Origin: Hymenobacter oligotrophus | GTDB taxonomy: Bacteria > Bacteroidota > Bacteroidia > Cytophagales > Hymenobacteraceae | Direction of reading: 5' to 3' | DNA length: 64,000 nt | Assembly (NCBI RefSeq): GCF_003574965.1 | Contig: NZ_CP032317.1 | Span: forward strand, 2,232,001 to 2,296,000 | Shown: piece after piece, positions 26,156 through 34,858 of the stretch | Layout of the letters: each line of letters starts with the position of its first letter | Position numbering within the stretch: the first letter of the stretch is position 1 | Translations under genes and position numbers: made by a program | The notes under the pieces: model-generated | What the model was told of the DNA's origin: nothing | What the model saw: only the letters and a program-made list of their open reading frames with translations | The model's database searches: none

Positions 26156-28219
26156 TTAAGCCGACAAGAAGGCCGTCGGCTCGGCGGTGTACGTGAGCGT
26201 GAGGCGGTGCATGGCGCGGGTGCAGGCCACGTACAGCATGCTTTTATCTACCTCGGTGCGGTAGTTGCGCGCCGAGGCAAAGGGCACAATCACCTCGTCG
26301 AACTCGAGCCCCTTGGCCAAATGAGCAGTGGTAACGATGACGCCTTCCTTGAAAGCCGTTGACTCCTCGGTAAGCAAATACACGCCGGGGCCCTGCAGCG
26401 CCTCGTGCACCTGCGCTGCCTGCCGCTGGGTTTTGCAAATGATACCTAGGGAATGGTTACCGGAGCTGCGGAAGGCTGCCACCAGTTCCTGCACGGCCTG
26501 CAGCTCCTCGGCCGGGCTGGCGTAGCGAACCACGGCGGGCTCCGGACCGTGGCGCTCCAGCGGCATGATGTGCGGGTTGGGGCTGATGCGCTGCGCGAAG
26601 GCGGTAATTTCCAGCGTGGAGCGGTAGCTGCGGTTCAGCCGCACCACGTCGGCCTGCGGAAACACGCGCTCGATGGTTTCGGCCGAGGAGGCGCTGTACG
26701 GGTTCACCGTTTGGCTGACGTCGCCCAGAATGGTTTTGCGGCAGTGGAACAGGCGCGACAGCACGGCGTATTGCACCGGGGTGTAGTCCTGCATTTCGTC
26801 AACGAGCAAGTGCTTTACGTGGTCGTAGCCGGCGAGGCCCTCCATGCGAATGCGCAGGTAAATCAGGGCAAACACGTCGGCGTACTCCAGGGGCCGCTGC
26901 GGGTCGAGCTTGAGCAGATCGGGCCGGCCAACCCAGCGGTAAAAGTCGCGGTAAAATTCCAGCACATTCGCGTACCGGAACATGCGCGGTATGCCCTCCC
27001 CGATGGTGGCTTTTTCGCCGCCCGTGAGCTTGCGGTCCACTTTGTCGCGTACGTACGCACGCACGTCGTTGGCCACCTGCCCAAAGCGCCGGAGCAGCGG
27101 CACGCGGTGGTAGGCCTTAAACTTTTGCTGAATAAACGCCCCCGGCACCACGGTGCGGCCCACGCGCAGGTCGGCCACGCTGAAGTAGTTGTTCTCGACG
27201 TGCAGCAGGTACTGGTTTAGCTGGCTCAAAAACTCCGCCGACGACTTAAACCGAATCCGCTCGATGAAGGCCGCATCGTGCCGCTCGAGCAAGGCTGCTA
27301 CCTGCTCGAAAAACGTCTGGAACCGGAACTGCCCCTGGAGCAGATCGGCGGCCAGCTCCTCCATGCCCAGCTCCGGAATGTGCTCCTCGCCCAGCTCGGG
27401 CAGCACGTTGCTGATGTAGTCGGCGAATACCTTGTTGGGCGAGATGATGAGGATGTCCTTGGCCGCAATGGTGTCGCGGAAGCGGTAGAGCAAAAAGGCA
27501 ATGCGGTGTAAGGCAATGGAGGTTTTGCCCGAGCCGGCCACCCCCTGAATGACCATCACCGTCGCGTCCTCGTTGCGGATAACCGCGTTCTGGTCGCGCT
27601 GAATCGTGGCGACGATGTTCTTCATCTTGTCGTCCGACGACTTGGCCAGCTCGCGCTGCAGCACGTCGTCGTGGATGTTCACGTCGCTGTCGAGCATGAA
27701 CTCCATGCGCCCGTCGCGGATGCGGTACTGCCGCTTCAGGGCAATGCGCCCGGGCACGGGGCCCGTTGGACTGTCGTACGACGCCTCGCCCAGCTCAAAA
27801 TCGTAGAACAGCGAAGAAATGGGCGCCCGCCAATCGTAAATCCGGTTTTGGTGCGTCCGCTCATCCAAAAACGAATGCACCCCGATGTACACCGGCGTGC
27901 TCACCTGGTTCGGTGTCACAAAATCGAGGCGGCCGAAGTACGGCGACTGCACCAGCTTAAGCAGCCGGCGGCGCCGGGCCACGGCTGCCGTGCCCGTAAA
28001 GGCCATGCGGTCGATGGATTGCCCGGCGGCCACCATGTCGGCCTCGTCGAGGCCCGATTGGTGCTCGTGCAGGTATTGCTTTTGCTGGCGCAGCTCGCCC
28101 GAAAACTGCCGCACCGCATCATCCACGCGCTTTACCGCCAGCGTCAGCTGCTCTTTAATCTCCTCGAGGTACTCGCGTTCTTCTTGTTCGGTGGCGTTAA
28201 TCACTGGCGGCTTTGGCAT
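26156..28219 (-). CDS. helD: HelD-like UvrD-superfamily helicase
   Basis: The 687-aa protein opens with an antiparallel coiled coil (about 10-60) and the HelD hallmark YDWRAPISSLFYDF. The superfamily-1 motor follows: Walker A in GVAGSGKTS, IISPNKVFADYI, a Walker B-type VDEMQDYTPVQ, the Q-rich motif LGDVSQTVNPY and the C-terminal TTAHLAKGLEFDEVIVP. HelD proteins bind RNA polymerase and release stalled complexes using ATP; they are best known from Firmicutes and Actinobacteria. ATG 28219 is preferred over one 12 codons earlier because the sequence before it is not conserved-looking. It lies between RimK and the AstE-like gene on the same strand. Confidence 0.85.
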   Translation of the reverse strand: MPKPPVINATEQEEREYLEEIKEQLTLAVKRVDDAVRQFSGELRQQKQYLHEHQSGLDEADMVAAGQSIDRMAFTGTAAVARRRRLLKLVQSPYFGRLDFVTPNQVSTPVYIGVHSFLDERTHQNRIYDWRAPISSLFYDFELGEASYDSPTGPVPGRIALKRQYRIRDGRMEFMLDSDVNIHDDVLQRELAKSSDDKMKNIVATIQRDQNAVIRNEDATVMVIQGVAGSGKTSIALHRIAFLLYRFRDTIAAKDILIISPNKVFADYISNVLPELGEEHIPELGMEELAADLLQGQFRFQTFFEQVAALLERHDAAFIERIRFKSSAEFLSQLNQYLLHVENNYFSVADLRVGRTVVPGAFIQQKFKAYHRVPLLRRFGQVANDVRAYVRDKVDRKLTGGEKATIGEGIPRMFRYANVLEFYRDFYRWVGRPDLLKLDPQRPLEYADVFALIYLRIRMEGLAGYDHVKHLLVDEMQDYTPVQYAVLSRLFHCRKTILGDVSQTVNPYSASSAETIERVFPQADVVRLNRSYRSTLEITAFAQRISPNPHIMPLERHGPEPAVVRYASPAEELQAVQELVAAFRSSGNHSLGIICKTQRQAAQVHEALQGPGVYLLTEESTAFKEGVIVTTAHLAKGLEFDEVIVPFASARNYRTEVDKSMLYVACTRAMHRLTLTYTAEPTAFLSA

Positions 28220-28586
28220 GGTCCGAAGGGCAAAGGTCGGGGCAAATACCGGCAAACGGCAACTGCCCTTCGCAATTCGGCCTTGGCCACCTTGCTAAAC
28301 TCCTGCGCCGCGCCGCTGCCTGCCTGGGCCGCGGCGCGGCGCGGTACCTAGGGCCGCTGCACCACCGGCTGTTGGGTAGCTGGCTAACCAACTGGCCAAT
28401 GCCTCGCCGGTTTCAGCCGAACCCACGCGCCTTCAACCTCTACTTGCAGGCAGCAGTAAGCAAAGCCACGGCGGCAACTGCAACAGGCACTTGCGTAAAC
28501 GTTACCGCGCAAGCGCCCTATTTACCAGCTGCTTACCCCCCTAGGTGATTTTGGCACCGCAGCTAATGCGCAGCCGCCAACGGCCG
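28220..28586. other. Gap between helD and rimK
   Basis: About 370 bp with no credible gene. Two CCTAGG sites (28347, 28540) and a GC-rich stretch (GCCGCGGCGCGGCGCGG) are the only visible features. Confidence 0.5.
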
Positions 28587-29534
28587 TCAATCCGATTGGG
28601 TATCGGGCAAGGTTTTGGCCGCCGATTTGGGGCCTACTTTCTTCTTGCTGTCTTTTTTGCGCTTGCTCAACTCCTCGGTGTACTCAATGATTTTGCCGGC
28701 AATATCGAGGCCGGTGGCTTTTTCGATGCCCTCCAGCCCCGGCGACGAGTTTACCTCCAGCACCAATGGGCCGCGCTTGCTCTGCAGCATATCCACGCCG
28801 GCAATACCTAGGCCCAAGGCTTTGGTAGCCAGCAGGGCAGCGGCTTTTTCGGCGCGCGTCAGCTTCACCAGCTTGCCCGTGCCGCCGCGGTGCAGGTTCG
28901 AGCGAAACTCGCCCTCTTTGCCCTGGCGCTTCATGGCCCCTACCACCTCGCCGTTCACCACAAATGCGCGCAGGTCGGCACCTTTGCTTTCGGCAATAAA
29001 CTCCTGCACAATAATGCGGGCCTTGAGGTTGTGGAAGGCCTCAATAACCGACTGCGCTGCTTTTTCGGTTTCGGCCAGCACCACGCCCAGGCCCTGCGTG
29101 CCCTCGAGCAGCTTGATGATAACCGGTGCACCGCCCACCTGCTGAATCATCTCCAGCACCTCGTCGGAGTAATTGGTGAAGGCGGTTTTGGGCATGCCCA
29201 CGCCGGCGCGCGCCAAAATCTGCATCGAGCGCAGCTTGTCGCGGGAGCGCACAATGGCCTGGCTTTCGATGGCGGTGCGCACTTTCATCATTTCAAACTG
29301 GCGCACTACGGCCGTGCCGTAGAAGGTGACCGAGGCCCCGATGCGCGGGATGATGGCATCGAAGCCTTCGAGTTTGCGGCCCTCGTACACAATGCTGGGC
29401 GCGCCTTTTTCGAGCACCAGGTTGCACTGCAAATGGTCAACGACTTCAACCTGATGGCCGCGCAGCTCGGCCGCTTCCACCAGGCGCTTCGTGGAGTACA
29501 GCTTGGGCTCACGCGAGAGAATCGCCAGTTTCAT
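28587..29534 (-). CDS. rimK: RimK-family ATP-grasp ligase
   Basis: The 315-aa enzyme matches RimK closely: [38 protein letters not shown], and the ATP-grasp signature [18 protein letters not shown]. The metal-binding C-terminal [22 protein letters not shown] is also present. RimK adds glutamates to the C-terminus of ribosomal protein S6 in E. coli and can make poly-glutamate. The lysine-rich tail ([18 protein letters not shown]) is longer than in E. coli. ATG 29534 fits the conserved N-terminus. The retropepsin-like gene lies 51 bp upstream on the same strand, a known genomic association. The S6 substrate is not shown here, and other acceptors are possible. Confidence 0.9.
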   Translation of the reverse strand: MKLAILSREPKLYSTKRLVEAAELRGHQVEVVDHLQCNLVLEKGAPSIVYEGRKLEGFDAIIPRIGASVTFYGTAVVRQFEMMKVRTAIESQAIVRSRDKLRSMQILARAGVGMPKTAFTNYSDEVLEMIQQVGGAPVIIKLLEGTQGLGVVLAETEKAAQSVIEAFHNLKARIIVQEFIAESKGADLRAFVVNGEVVGAMKRQGKEGEFRSNLHRGGTGKLVKLTRAEKAAALLATKALGLGIAGVDMLQSKRGPLVLEVNSSPGLEGIEKATGLDIAGKIIEYTEELSKRKKDSKKKVGPKSAAKTLPDTQSD

Positions 29535-29585
29535 ATGGTAAACGGGGGGTATAGCAGAGGAAGAAAACAAAGGGCCGGCCGCCGG

Positions 29586-30065
29586 TTACTCGGCGATGTG
29601 CAGGTGCTGGCTTTTGTACGACACGTTGCGCCTCGACACATCCACCATCAACCGGGCCCGGCGCAACAACAACCGGCCAATAAGTACGGGGTACTTCATA
29701 TCGGAGCGGTCGGAAAGCGAAAATTCCGTCTCGAAATCTTCGCCGAACAAGCGAATTACGGCCCTAATTACGTAACGCTCCTGCACTTCGCCGTTGGAGG
29801 AGCGAATGTCGCGCAGCGAAAACTCCTCGAACTGAAGCGGCCGGCCGTGGAACGCGGGGTGCGCATCGTCGAGCAGCAGCACGCGCAGCAGCGGGCGCCC
29901 GTCGGGCAAGGTATCCACGTGGATGTTGGAGCAGTGGATGGCGCCCGTAAACGCGCCGGTGTCCACCTTGGCCTCTACCCCCCGCAGCTGAAACTGCGGA
30001 AAGTCGACAAGCTCGCGGCGGCCTACGATACGCTTCGGGGGTCGTCGGGGGTGGGCCTTTTTCAC
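29586..30065 (-). CDS. RimB-like retropepsin (ATP-dependent zinc protease family)
   Basis: This 159-aa protein matches the family first named ATP-dependent zinc protease (PF05618) and now linked to RimB. It has a retropepsin-like Asp-Thr-Gly-Ala at residues 35-38 (EAKVDTGAFTGAIHCSNI), and RYVIRAVIRLFGEDFETEFSLSDR, then YPVLIGRLLLRR, as in dimeric aspartic proteases. In Pseudomonas, RimB trims glutamates added by RimK; here the two genes are adjacent. GTG 30065 is the start; no earlier ATG is in frame. No zinc-binding motif is seen, so the old name is misleading. Confidence 0.8.
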   Translation of the reverse strand: MKKAHPRRPPKRIVGRRELVDFPQFQLRGVEAKVDTGAFTGAIHCSNIHVDTLPDGRPLLRVLLLDDAHPAFHGRPLQFEEFSLRDIRSSNGEVQERYVIRAVIRLFGEDFETEFSLSDRSDMKYPVLIGRLLLRRARLMVDVSRRNVSYKSQHLHIAE

Positions 30066-30142
30066 AGCGGCAAAATACGGGCGCGGCTGCCAGTAGGTAG
30101 GTACGCGGGGTCTTTTTTTATTTGGCCCGGCCCTAGGTGCCG

Positions 30143-31249
30143 CTAGCCCGCGTAGCTGATGCGGTACACGCAGTTGTTCTGGTCGTCGGAAACAAGCAGC
30201 GAGCCGTCGGGCATTACCAGCAACGCCACGGGGCGGCCCCAGCTTCGCTCGCCCTGCAGCCAGCCCGAGGCAAAGGTTTCGTAGCTAATGGCTTGCTTGC
30301 CGGTGGCATCGAGGCGCACCAGCGTAATGCGGTAACCGATTTTGCTGGCGCGGTTCCAGGAGCCGTGCTCCGGAATAAATATCTGGTTGCGATACGGCGC
30401 CGGAAACATGCGCCCGGTGTAAAACTTCATGCCCAGCGGGGCTACGTGCGGGCCCAGCTTGCGCGCCGGCGGCACGAAGGCGCTTGGGCTTTTGCCCCGG
30501 CCAAACTGCGGATCGAGGATGTCGCCCTGGTGCACGTACGGAAACCCAAAGTGCTGACCCGGCGCGGCCAGGCGGTTCAGCTCGCAGGCGGGCTTGTCGT
30601 TGCCGAGCATGTCGCGGCCGTTGTCGGTAAACCACAACGTCTTATCTACGGGGCTCCAGTCGAAGCCCACGGAGTTGCGCACGCCGTAGGCCACGGTTTC
30701 GAGGCCCGTACCGTCGGGGTTCAGGCGGTTGATGGTAGCAAAGATGCGCTGCTCGGGCAGGCACACGTTGCAGGGCGCCCCCACCGGGATGTAGAGCTTG
30801 CCATCGGGCCCGAAGTTGATGTACTTCCAGCCGTGGTGCTCCCGGTCGGGCAGTTGGTCGTACACCACCACGGGCCGCGGGTTTTGCTTTAGGCGGGCGG
30901 CAATGTTGTCGTAGCGCAAAATGCGGCTGATTTCGGCCACGTACAGGGCGCCGTTGCGCACGGCCACGCCGTTGGGCTCGTTCAGGTTGGCGGCCACGGT
31001 AACCACCTCGTCGGCGCGGCCGTCGCGGTTGCGGTCGGGCAGCGCGTACACCTTGTTGCCGCGGGTGCCCACGTACACAGTGCCGTCGGCACCTAGGGCC
31101 AAGGAGCGCGCCCCGCCCACGTTCTGGGCAAAGTAGCTGATGCGGAAACCGGCCGGCAGCTTAATGCTTCCTAGGTTATCGGGGCCGGCAACGGGGTTTG
31201 CCCCGGCCAGGGGCAGCAACAAAAGCAGGGGCAGCAGTCGGCGGATCAT
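30143..31249 (-). CDS. Secreted sorbosone/glucose dehydrogenase-like beta-propeller
   Basis: The 368-aa product has a signal peptide (LLPLLLLLPLAGANP) and a six-bladed beta-propeller of the soluble glucose/sorbosone dehydrogenase family. Blade motifs include LALGADGTVYVGTR, LNEPNGVAVRNGALYVAEI and YGVRNSVGFDWSP, and there is the conserved FIPEHGSWNRA near the end. The family uses PQQ in the periplasm to oxidise sugars or aldehydes; no PQQ biosynthesis gene is in the window. The signal peptide starts at ATG 31249. The 2TM gene lies 48 bp upstream on the same strand. Confidence 0.85.
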   Translation of the reverse strand: MIRRLLPLLLLLPLAGANPVAGPDNLGSIKLPAGFRISYFAQNVGGARSLALGADGTVYVGTRGNKVYALPDRNRDGRADEVVTVAANLNEPNGVAVRNGALYVAEISRILRYDNIAARLKQNPRPVVVYDQLPDREHHGWKYINFGPDGKLYIPVGAPCNVCLPEQRIFATINRLNPDGTGLETVAYGVRNSVGFDWSPVDKTLWFTDNGRDMLGNDKPACELNRLAAPGQHFGFPYVHQGDILDPQFGRGKSPSAFVPPARKLGPHVAPLGMKFYTGRMFPAPYRNQIFIPEHGSWNRASKIGYRITLVRLDATGKQAISYETFASGWLQGERSWGRPVALLVMPDGSLLVSDDQNNCVYRISYAG

Positions 31250-31297
31250 ACCGCTACCAACTGCCGCCCCCGCGCAAAGGTTGCAGGTGCCGAGGCG

Positions 31298-31591
31298 CTA
31301 CAGGCGGCCGGCCTGCCGCTCGCGCAACAGCCGCTCGTACTCGCGCTCCGACCAGCTTTCCTGCCCGAAGCGGCCGTAGGTAGCCACCGCCTGAATGCCC
31401 AGGCCAATGCCCCAGAACAAGGTGGGCCACACCGGCCAGGGCAGCCCGTAGTTGCCCGAATGGCGGCTGGTGAGGGCCCAAATCGTCCAGAGCAGCGCAT
31501 TAACGAGCACGTAGGTAAGCGCGTGCGATTTGAACTGCGCGCGCGTTTTGGCCATACGCCAGAGTTGGGGGTCGCGGTCGGGGGTAGCCAT
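31298..31591 (-). CDS. 2TM-domain membrane protein
   Basis: The 97-aa protein has an N-terminal basic helix (AKTRAQFKSHALTYVLVN), two membrane helices (about 27-45 and 56-72) with a short WPVWPT turn, and a basic C-terminal amphipathic helix (SEREYERLLRERQ). This is the 2TM domain common in Bacteroidota, also found on histidine kinases, here as the whole protein. Function is unknown. It probably forms a unit with the downstream sugar dehydrogenase. Confidence 0.8.
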   Translation of the reverse strand: MATPDRDPQLWRMAKTRAQFKSHALTYVLVNALLWTIWALTSRHSGNYGLPWPVWPTLFWGIGLGIQAVATYGRFGQESWSEREYERLLRERQAGRL

Positions 31592-31705
31592 GACAGTGTT
31601 TGGTATCGGTCGGGGTGATGAGAATACCCGAATGTACTGCAGGTGAGTACCCTAGGTCAATAATTTATGTACCGAACGGCAACCATTTGGGGCCGAACCG
31701 TCTAA

Positions 31706-31750
31706 AAAGACCGACGAAGTGTCGGCCGCCGTCGGCCTTCGTCGGTCTTT
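31706..31750. terminator. Hairpin before the macro-domain gene
   Basis: AAAGACCGACGAAG (31706-31719) pairs with CTTCGTCGGTCTTT (31737-31750), with a second GTCGGCC stem inside. It ends 25 bp before the macro-domain ATG and could act as a leader attenuator or a terminator for an upstream transcript. Confidence 0.6.
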
Positions 31751-31775
31751 GGTTTTCCACGCTTTCCGTTGCAGC

Positions 31776-32336
31776 ATGTCACTCCCCCACTCTGCTTCCC
31801 ACGCATTCGGCCGCATCATGCTCGCCCACGGCGACATCACCCGGCTCGATACCGACGCCATCGTCAACGCGGCCAACTCCTCGCTCCTAGGTGGCGGCGG
31901 CGTCGACGGGGCCATTCACCGGGCCGGCGGCGCCCAAATCCTCGACGAGTGCCGCACGATTCGGGCGCGGCAGGGCAATTTGGCCACGGGCAAAGCCGTA
32001 ATTACCGGCGGCGGCAAGCTGCACGCGCGCCACGTTATTCATACCGTGGGGCCGGTGTGGCAGGGCGGCGGGCAAGAGGAGCCCCAACAGCTGGCCAACT
32101 GCTACACCAACTCCCTGCAGCTGGCCGCCGAGCACCAGCTGCGCAGCATTGCGTTTCCGGGCATTAGCACGGGTATTTATGGCTACCCCAAAGCCGAGGC
32201 CGCGCGCATTGCCGTGCAAACCGTGCGCGACTACCTGCTGCACCACGAGTTGCCCGAAATAGTGGTGTTTGTGCTGTTCGATGAGGAAAACCTGCACCTC
32301 TACGAACGCGAGCTAGCCGCCCTTTCCGAAGCTTAG
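31776..32336 (+). CDS. Macro-domain ADP-ribose hydrolase
   Basis: The 186-aa protein is a single macro domain with the ADP-ribose-binding motif DAIVNAANSSLLGGGGVDGA at about residues 27-46 and the second loop FPGISTGIYGYP. It matches the MacroD/YmdB class, which deacetylates O-acetyl-ADP-ribose and removes mono-ADP-ribose from proteins. The catalytic Asn/Asp positions (NAAN and GGVDGAI) are present. ATG 31776 follows a 45-bp hairpin. Its 3' end overlaps the convergent hydrolase gene by 4 bp. It belongs to no obvious operon, so a housekeeping role is likely. Confidence 0.9.
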   Translation: MSLPHSASHAFGRIMLAHGDITRLDTDAIVNAANSSLLGGGGVDGAIHRAGGAQILDECRTIRARQGNLATGKAVITGGGKLHARHVIHTVGPVWQGGGQEEPQQLANCYTNSLQLAAEHQLRSIAFPGISTGIYGYPKAEAARIAVQTVRDYLLHHELPEIVVFVLFDEENLHLYERELAALSEA

Positions 32337-33145
32337 GCCCAGCGCAGCTCCTCGGGGTGGCGGCGCAAGTAGCTCGCCACGTCGTAGATCAGGCCGGCGT
32401 GGCCGGTTTCCAGTATCACGGTGTGGGCGTTGCGAAGCGAGCCGATAAACTCGCGCAGCCCGGCGTGCGGAATTACCCGATCGTAGCGACCTAGGAAAAA
32501 CGTGACGGGCGTGGGCCGCTGGTTGAGAACTTGCACCAGCCGCCGCGTATCGAACACGAGGTGGCGGAAGCCCGTCCAGCTGCGGTACACGCGCAGGCGT
32601 TTTTCGCGGCTGTCGAGTTGCCACTGGGCAAAGCGCACCAGTCCCGTGTCTACGATGCGCCGCTGACCTAGGGCCTCAATCAGGTTGAGCAAGCGCTGGG
32701 GGCGCAGCACGGCCCGGCCCAGCACGCCGCGCATCCAAGGCGGGTAAGTAGCCAGCGAATACCAGAACTGCGTTTTGATGCCGTCGGGGGCAATGAGCCA
32801 AAGGTGCGCTACGCGCTCGGTAAAGTGCTCAGCCAGCGTGAGGGCAAACTTGGCGCCCATGCTAAAGGCCAGCAACCCAAAGTGCCCAATGCCCTGCTCC
32901 TGCAAAAACCGACCTAGGAGCTCGGCCAACCGTTGCTTGCGAATGGGCGAATCGGCCTTGCCCAGCCGGCTGCGGCCGTGGTAAAACAGGTCGAAGGAAT
33001 AAATGGTAACCTGCTCGCCCAGCAACGCCGCCACGCTGCGCCAGTGGCTTTCGTTTTGGCCGTAGCCGTGAAAGGCCAGCACCGGCAACGGCCCGCGGCC
33101 ATACACCTGGTAATGCAGCTTGGTAACGCCCGATTCGACGAACAT
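32333..33145 (-). CDS. Alpha/beta hydrolase
   Basis: The 270-aa protein has a typical small alpha/beta hydrolase layout: LAFHGYGQNESHW (oxyanion loop), YSFDLFYHGRSR, and a nucleophile elbow LLAFSMGAKFAL. A lid region is rich in Trp and Tyr, FFLGRYDRVIPH carries a catalytic-acid position, and ETGHAGLI contains a histidine. The nucleophile appears to be serine in FSMGAK. It is cytoplasmic; the substrate is unknown. ATG 33145 is preferred to a TTG two codons earlier. It converges on the macro gene with a 4-bp overlap. Confidence 0.8.
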   Translation of the reverse strand: MFVESGVTKLHYQVYGRGPLPVLAFHGYGQNESHWRSVAALLGEQVTIYSFDLFYHGRSRLGKADSPIRKQRLAELLGRFLQEQGIGHFGLLAFSMGAKFALTLAEHFTERVAHLWLIAPDGIKTQFWYSLATYPPWMRGVLGRAVLRPQRLLNLIEALGQRRIVDTGLVRFAQWQLDSREKRLRVYRSWTGFRHLVFDTRRLVQVLNQRPTPVTFFLGRYDRVIPHAGLREFIGSLRNAHTVILETGHAGLIYDVASYLRRHPEELRWA

Positions 33146-33148
33146 GGT

Positions 33149-33247
33149 CAATGATCAATTAACAATGAGCAATGAACAATTCAGTACGCAGAAGCTGGCC
33201 ATTAACCCACCCACAACTGCTCATTGTTCATTGATCATTATTCATTG
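33149..33247. repeat. AATGATCAATG-type inverted repeat
   Basis: The left arm (from 33149, CAATGATCAATTAACAATGA) pairs with the right arm ending TTGATCATTATTCATTG (33247). It fills the gap between the hydrolase and DUF502 genes and is related to the element at 21346-21392. Confidence 0.7.
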
Positions 33248-33250
33248 AAC

Positions 33251-33793
33251 TTACAGCTTCGCCACGCCGCCCGAAACGATAAACTTCATTACCTGGGCGC
33301 TTGGTAAATCGAGGTGCACCACGTTTTCGCGGGGCACCAGCAGCAGCTCGCCCGAAAAGTTGTAAGAGTCGGGGAAGTACACGGCCGTCAGGTCGTCGCG
33401 GTGCACGCCTGCCATCGACTCCTGCGTAACAAAGCCCAGCTTAAAGCACTCGGTACCGGCAAACACCTTCACCAGCACCGGTTGGCTGAACTTCTGCTCT
33501 TCGCCCAACAAAGCATCAAAGATGTCTTTGATACTGGAATACAGGATGTTGATGACGGGCAAGCGGTTCAGGATTCGTTCGCCCAGCACGATGAACGGCC
33601 GCACCTGCGTGCCCACGTAGCCCACAATGGTCAGCAGCACCGCAATAAGCAGCAACCCCAGCCCCGGCGGGTACCCCTCGATGGTGAACAAGTTGTTCAG
33701 CCACTGCAAGAAGGCCAGCAGAATGTAGACGGTGAGGGTAACGGGCGCCAGAATGAGCAGCCCACGCAAAAAGTAGCCAAGGATTTTTTTCAT
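33251..33793 (-). CDS. DUF502 membrane protein
   Basis: The 180-aa protein fits DUF502: two membrane helices (about 5-30 and 42-65), then RPFIVLGERILNRLPVINILYSSIKD, split by conserved LPV, and a soluble C-terminal beta domain (LVKVFAGTECFKLGFVT, AVYFPDSYNFSGELLLVP). The family is widespread in Gram-negative bacteria and plants (LCV/COV-like) but its function is not established. The ATG at 33793 directly precedes the first helix. It is followed upstream by ispH on the same strand, with a 75-bp gap containing a weak GCGCCCGGC hairpin. Confidence 0.85.
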   Translation of the reverse strand: MKKILGYFLRGLLILAPVTLTVYILLAFLQWLNNLFTIEGYPPGLGLLLIAVLLTIVGYVGTQVRPFIVLGERILNRLPVINILYSSIKDIFDALLGEEQKFSQPVLVKVFAGTECFKLGFVTQESMAGVHRDDLTAVYFPDSYNFSGELLLVPRENVVHLDLPSAQVMKFIVSGGVAKL

Positions 33794-33868
33794 CGCGGCG
33801 AAAAAGAAAGCGCCCGGCCAAAAGCCAGGCGCAAACTACTAAAAGCAGCAGGTTTTAAGCGAAGGTGG

Positions 33869-34753
33869 TTACGCCACGGCTTCGCCCACTTCGGCAATGC
33901 GGTCGGCCACGCGCTGCATCAGCCACATGGGCGTGCTGGTGGCGCCGCAAATGCCCACCGAGGTGGCGCCCTCAAACCAATCGTCTTGCAGCTCCTGCTC
34001 GTTTTCTACGAAGTAGCTGCGCGGGTTTTCGTGGTTGACTACCCCAAACAGGGCTTTGCCGTTGGAGCTTTTGCGGCCGCTCACAAACACCACCACGTCG
34101 TGCTCGTGCGCGAACTTGCGCAGCTGCGGCTCGCGGTTCGATACTTGCCGGCAAATGGAGTCGTTGGCGTCGAAGGTGGTTAGGTCGCCACCAGCAGCGG
34201 CAATGCGCTCCTCCATCATCTGCTTCATGCGGTAAAAGCCCGCGGTACTCTTGGTGGTTTGGCTGAAAAGCGTAACCGGACGCCGGAAGTCGATCTGGTC
34301 CAGGTCTTGCTCGGTCATCACCACAATGGCGCGGTTGCCGGTTTGGCCGTTCAGGCCGGTTACCTCGGCGTGGCCGGGTTGGCCGTACAGCACAATTTGC
34401 CCGTTTTGGCGGGTGGTGGCGTCGAAGGCGTGCTTCACGCGGTTTTGCAGCTTCAGCACCACCGGGCACGAGGCGTCGATCAGCTCGATGTTGTTGCGCA
34501 GGGCCAGCTGATAGGTTTCGGGCGGCTCGCCGTGGGCCCGGATCAGCACTTTGCAATCGTGCAATTGACCCAGCTGTTCGCGGTCAATCACGCGCAGGCC
34601 CTGCTGGTGCAGGCGCTCTACCTCCATGCGGTTATGCACGATATCGCCCAAGCAGTACAGCTCCGCGGAGTGGCCCAGCTCGTCTTCGGCCATCTGAATG
34701 GCGTACTCCACGCCGAAGCAGTACCCGGAATTCTTATCGATGGTGACGTTCAT
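33869..34753 (-). CDS. ispH: 4-hydroxy-3-methylbut-2-enyl diphosphate reductase
   Basis: The 294-aa enzyme is IspH (LytB), the last step of the MEP isoprenoid pathway, giving IPP and DMAPP. The three cluster cysteines are visible: Cys12 in GYCFGVEYA, one in DASCPVV and one in GICGATSTP. Substrate-binding AHGEPP and GQPGHAEVTG are also present. Length matches the family form found in Bacteroidota. It lies between cmk and DUF502 on the same strand; the ispH-cmk pairing is common in the phylum. ATG 34753 is the only sensible start. Confidence 0.95.
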   Translation of the reverse strand: MNVTIDKNSGYCFGVEYAIQMAEDELGHSAELYCLGDIVHNRMEVERLHQQGLRVIDREQLGQLHDCKVLIRAHGEPPETYQLALRNNIELIDASCPVVLKLQNRVKHAFDATTRQNGQIVLYGQPGHAEVTGLNGQTGNRAIVVMTEQDLDQIDFRRPVTLFSQTTKSTAGFYRMKQMMEERIAAAGGDLTTFDANDSICRQVSNREPQLRKFAHEHDVVVFVSGRKSSNGKALFGVVNHENPRSYFVENEQELQDDWFEGATSVGICGATSTPMWLMQRVADRIAEVGEAVA

Positions 34754-34858
34754 GTCGGTCGGTTCTTTTAGCCCAGCCGGCTGGCCTTCCCGCAGCTCTG
34801 CCGACTAACGTACCCTAGGGCACGAATCATTCCAAACTCTGCCGGGGCGGGCGTTTTG

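Noticed and set aside
28890-30146. A 418-codon plus-strand frame
   Set aside because: It lies opposite rimK and the retropepsin gene, both with clear motifs, and shows no protein-like pattern.
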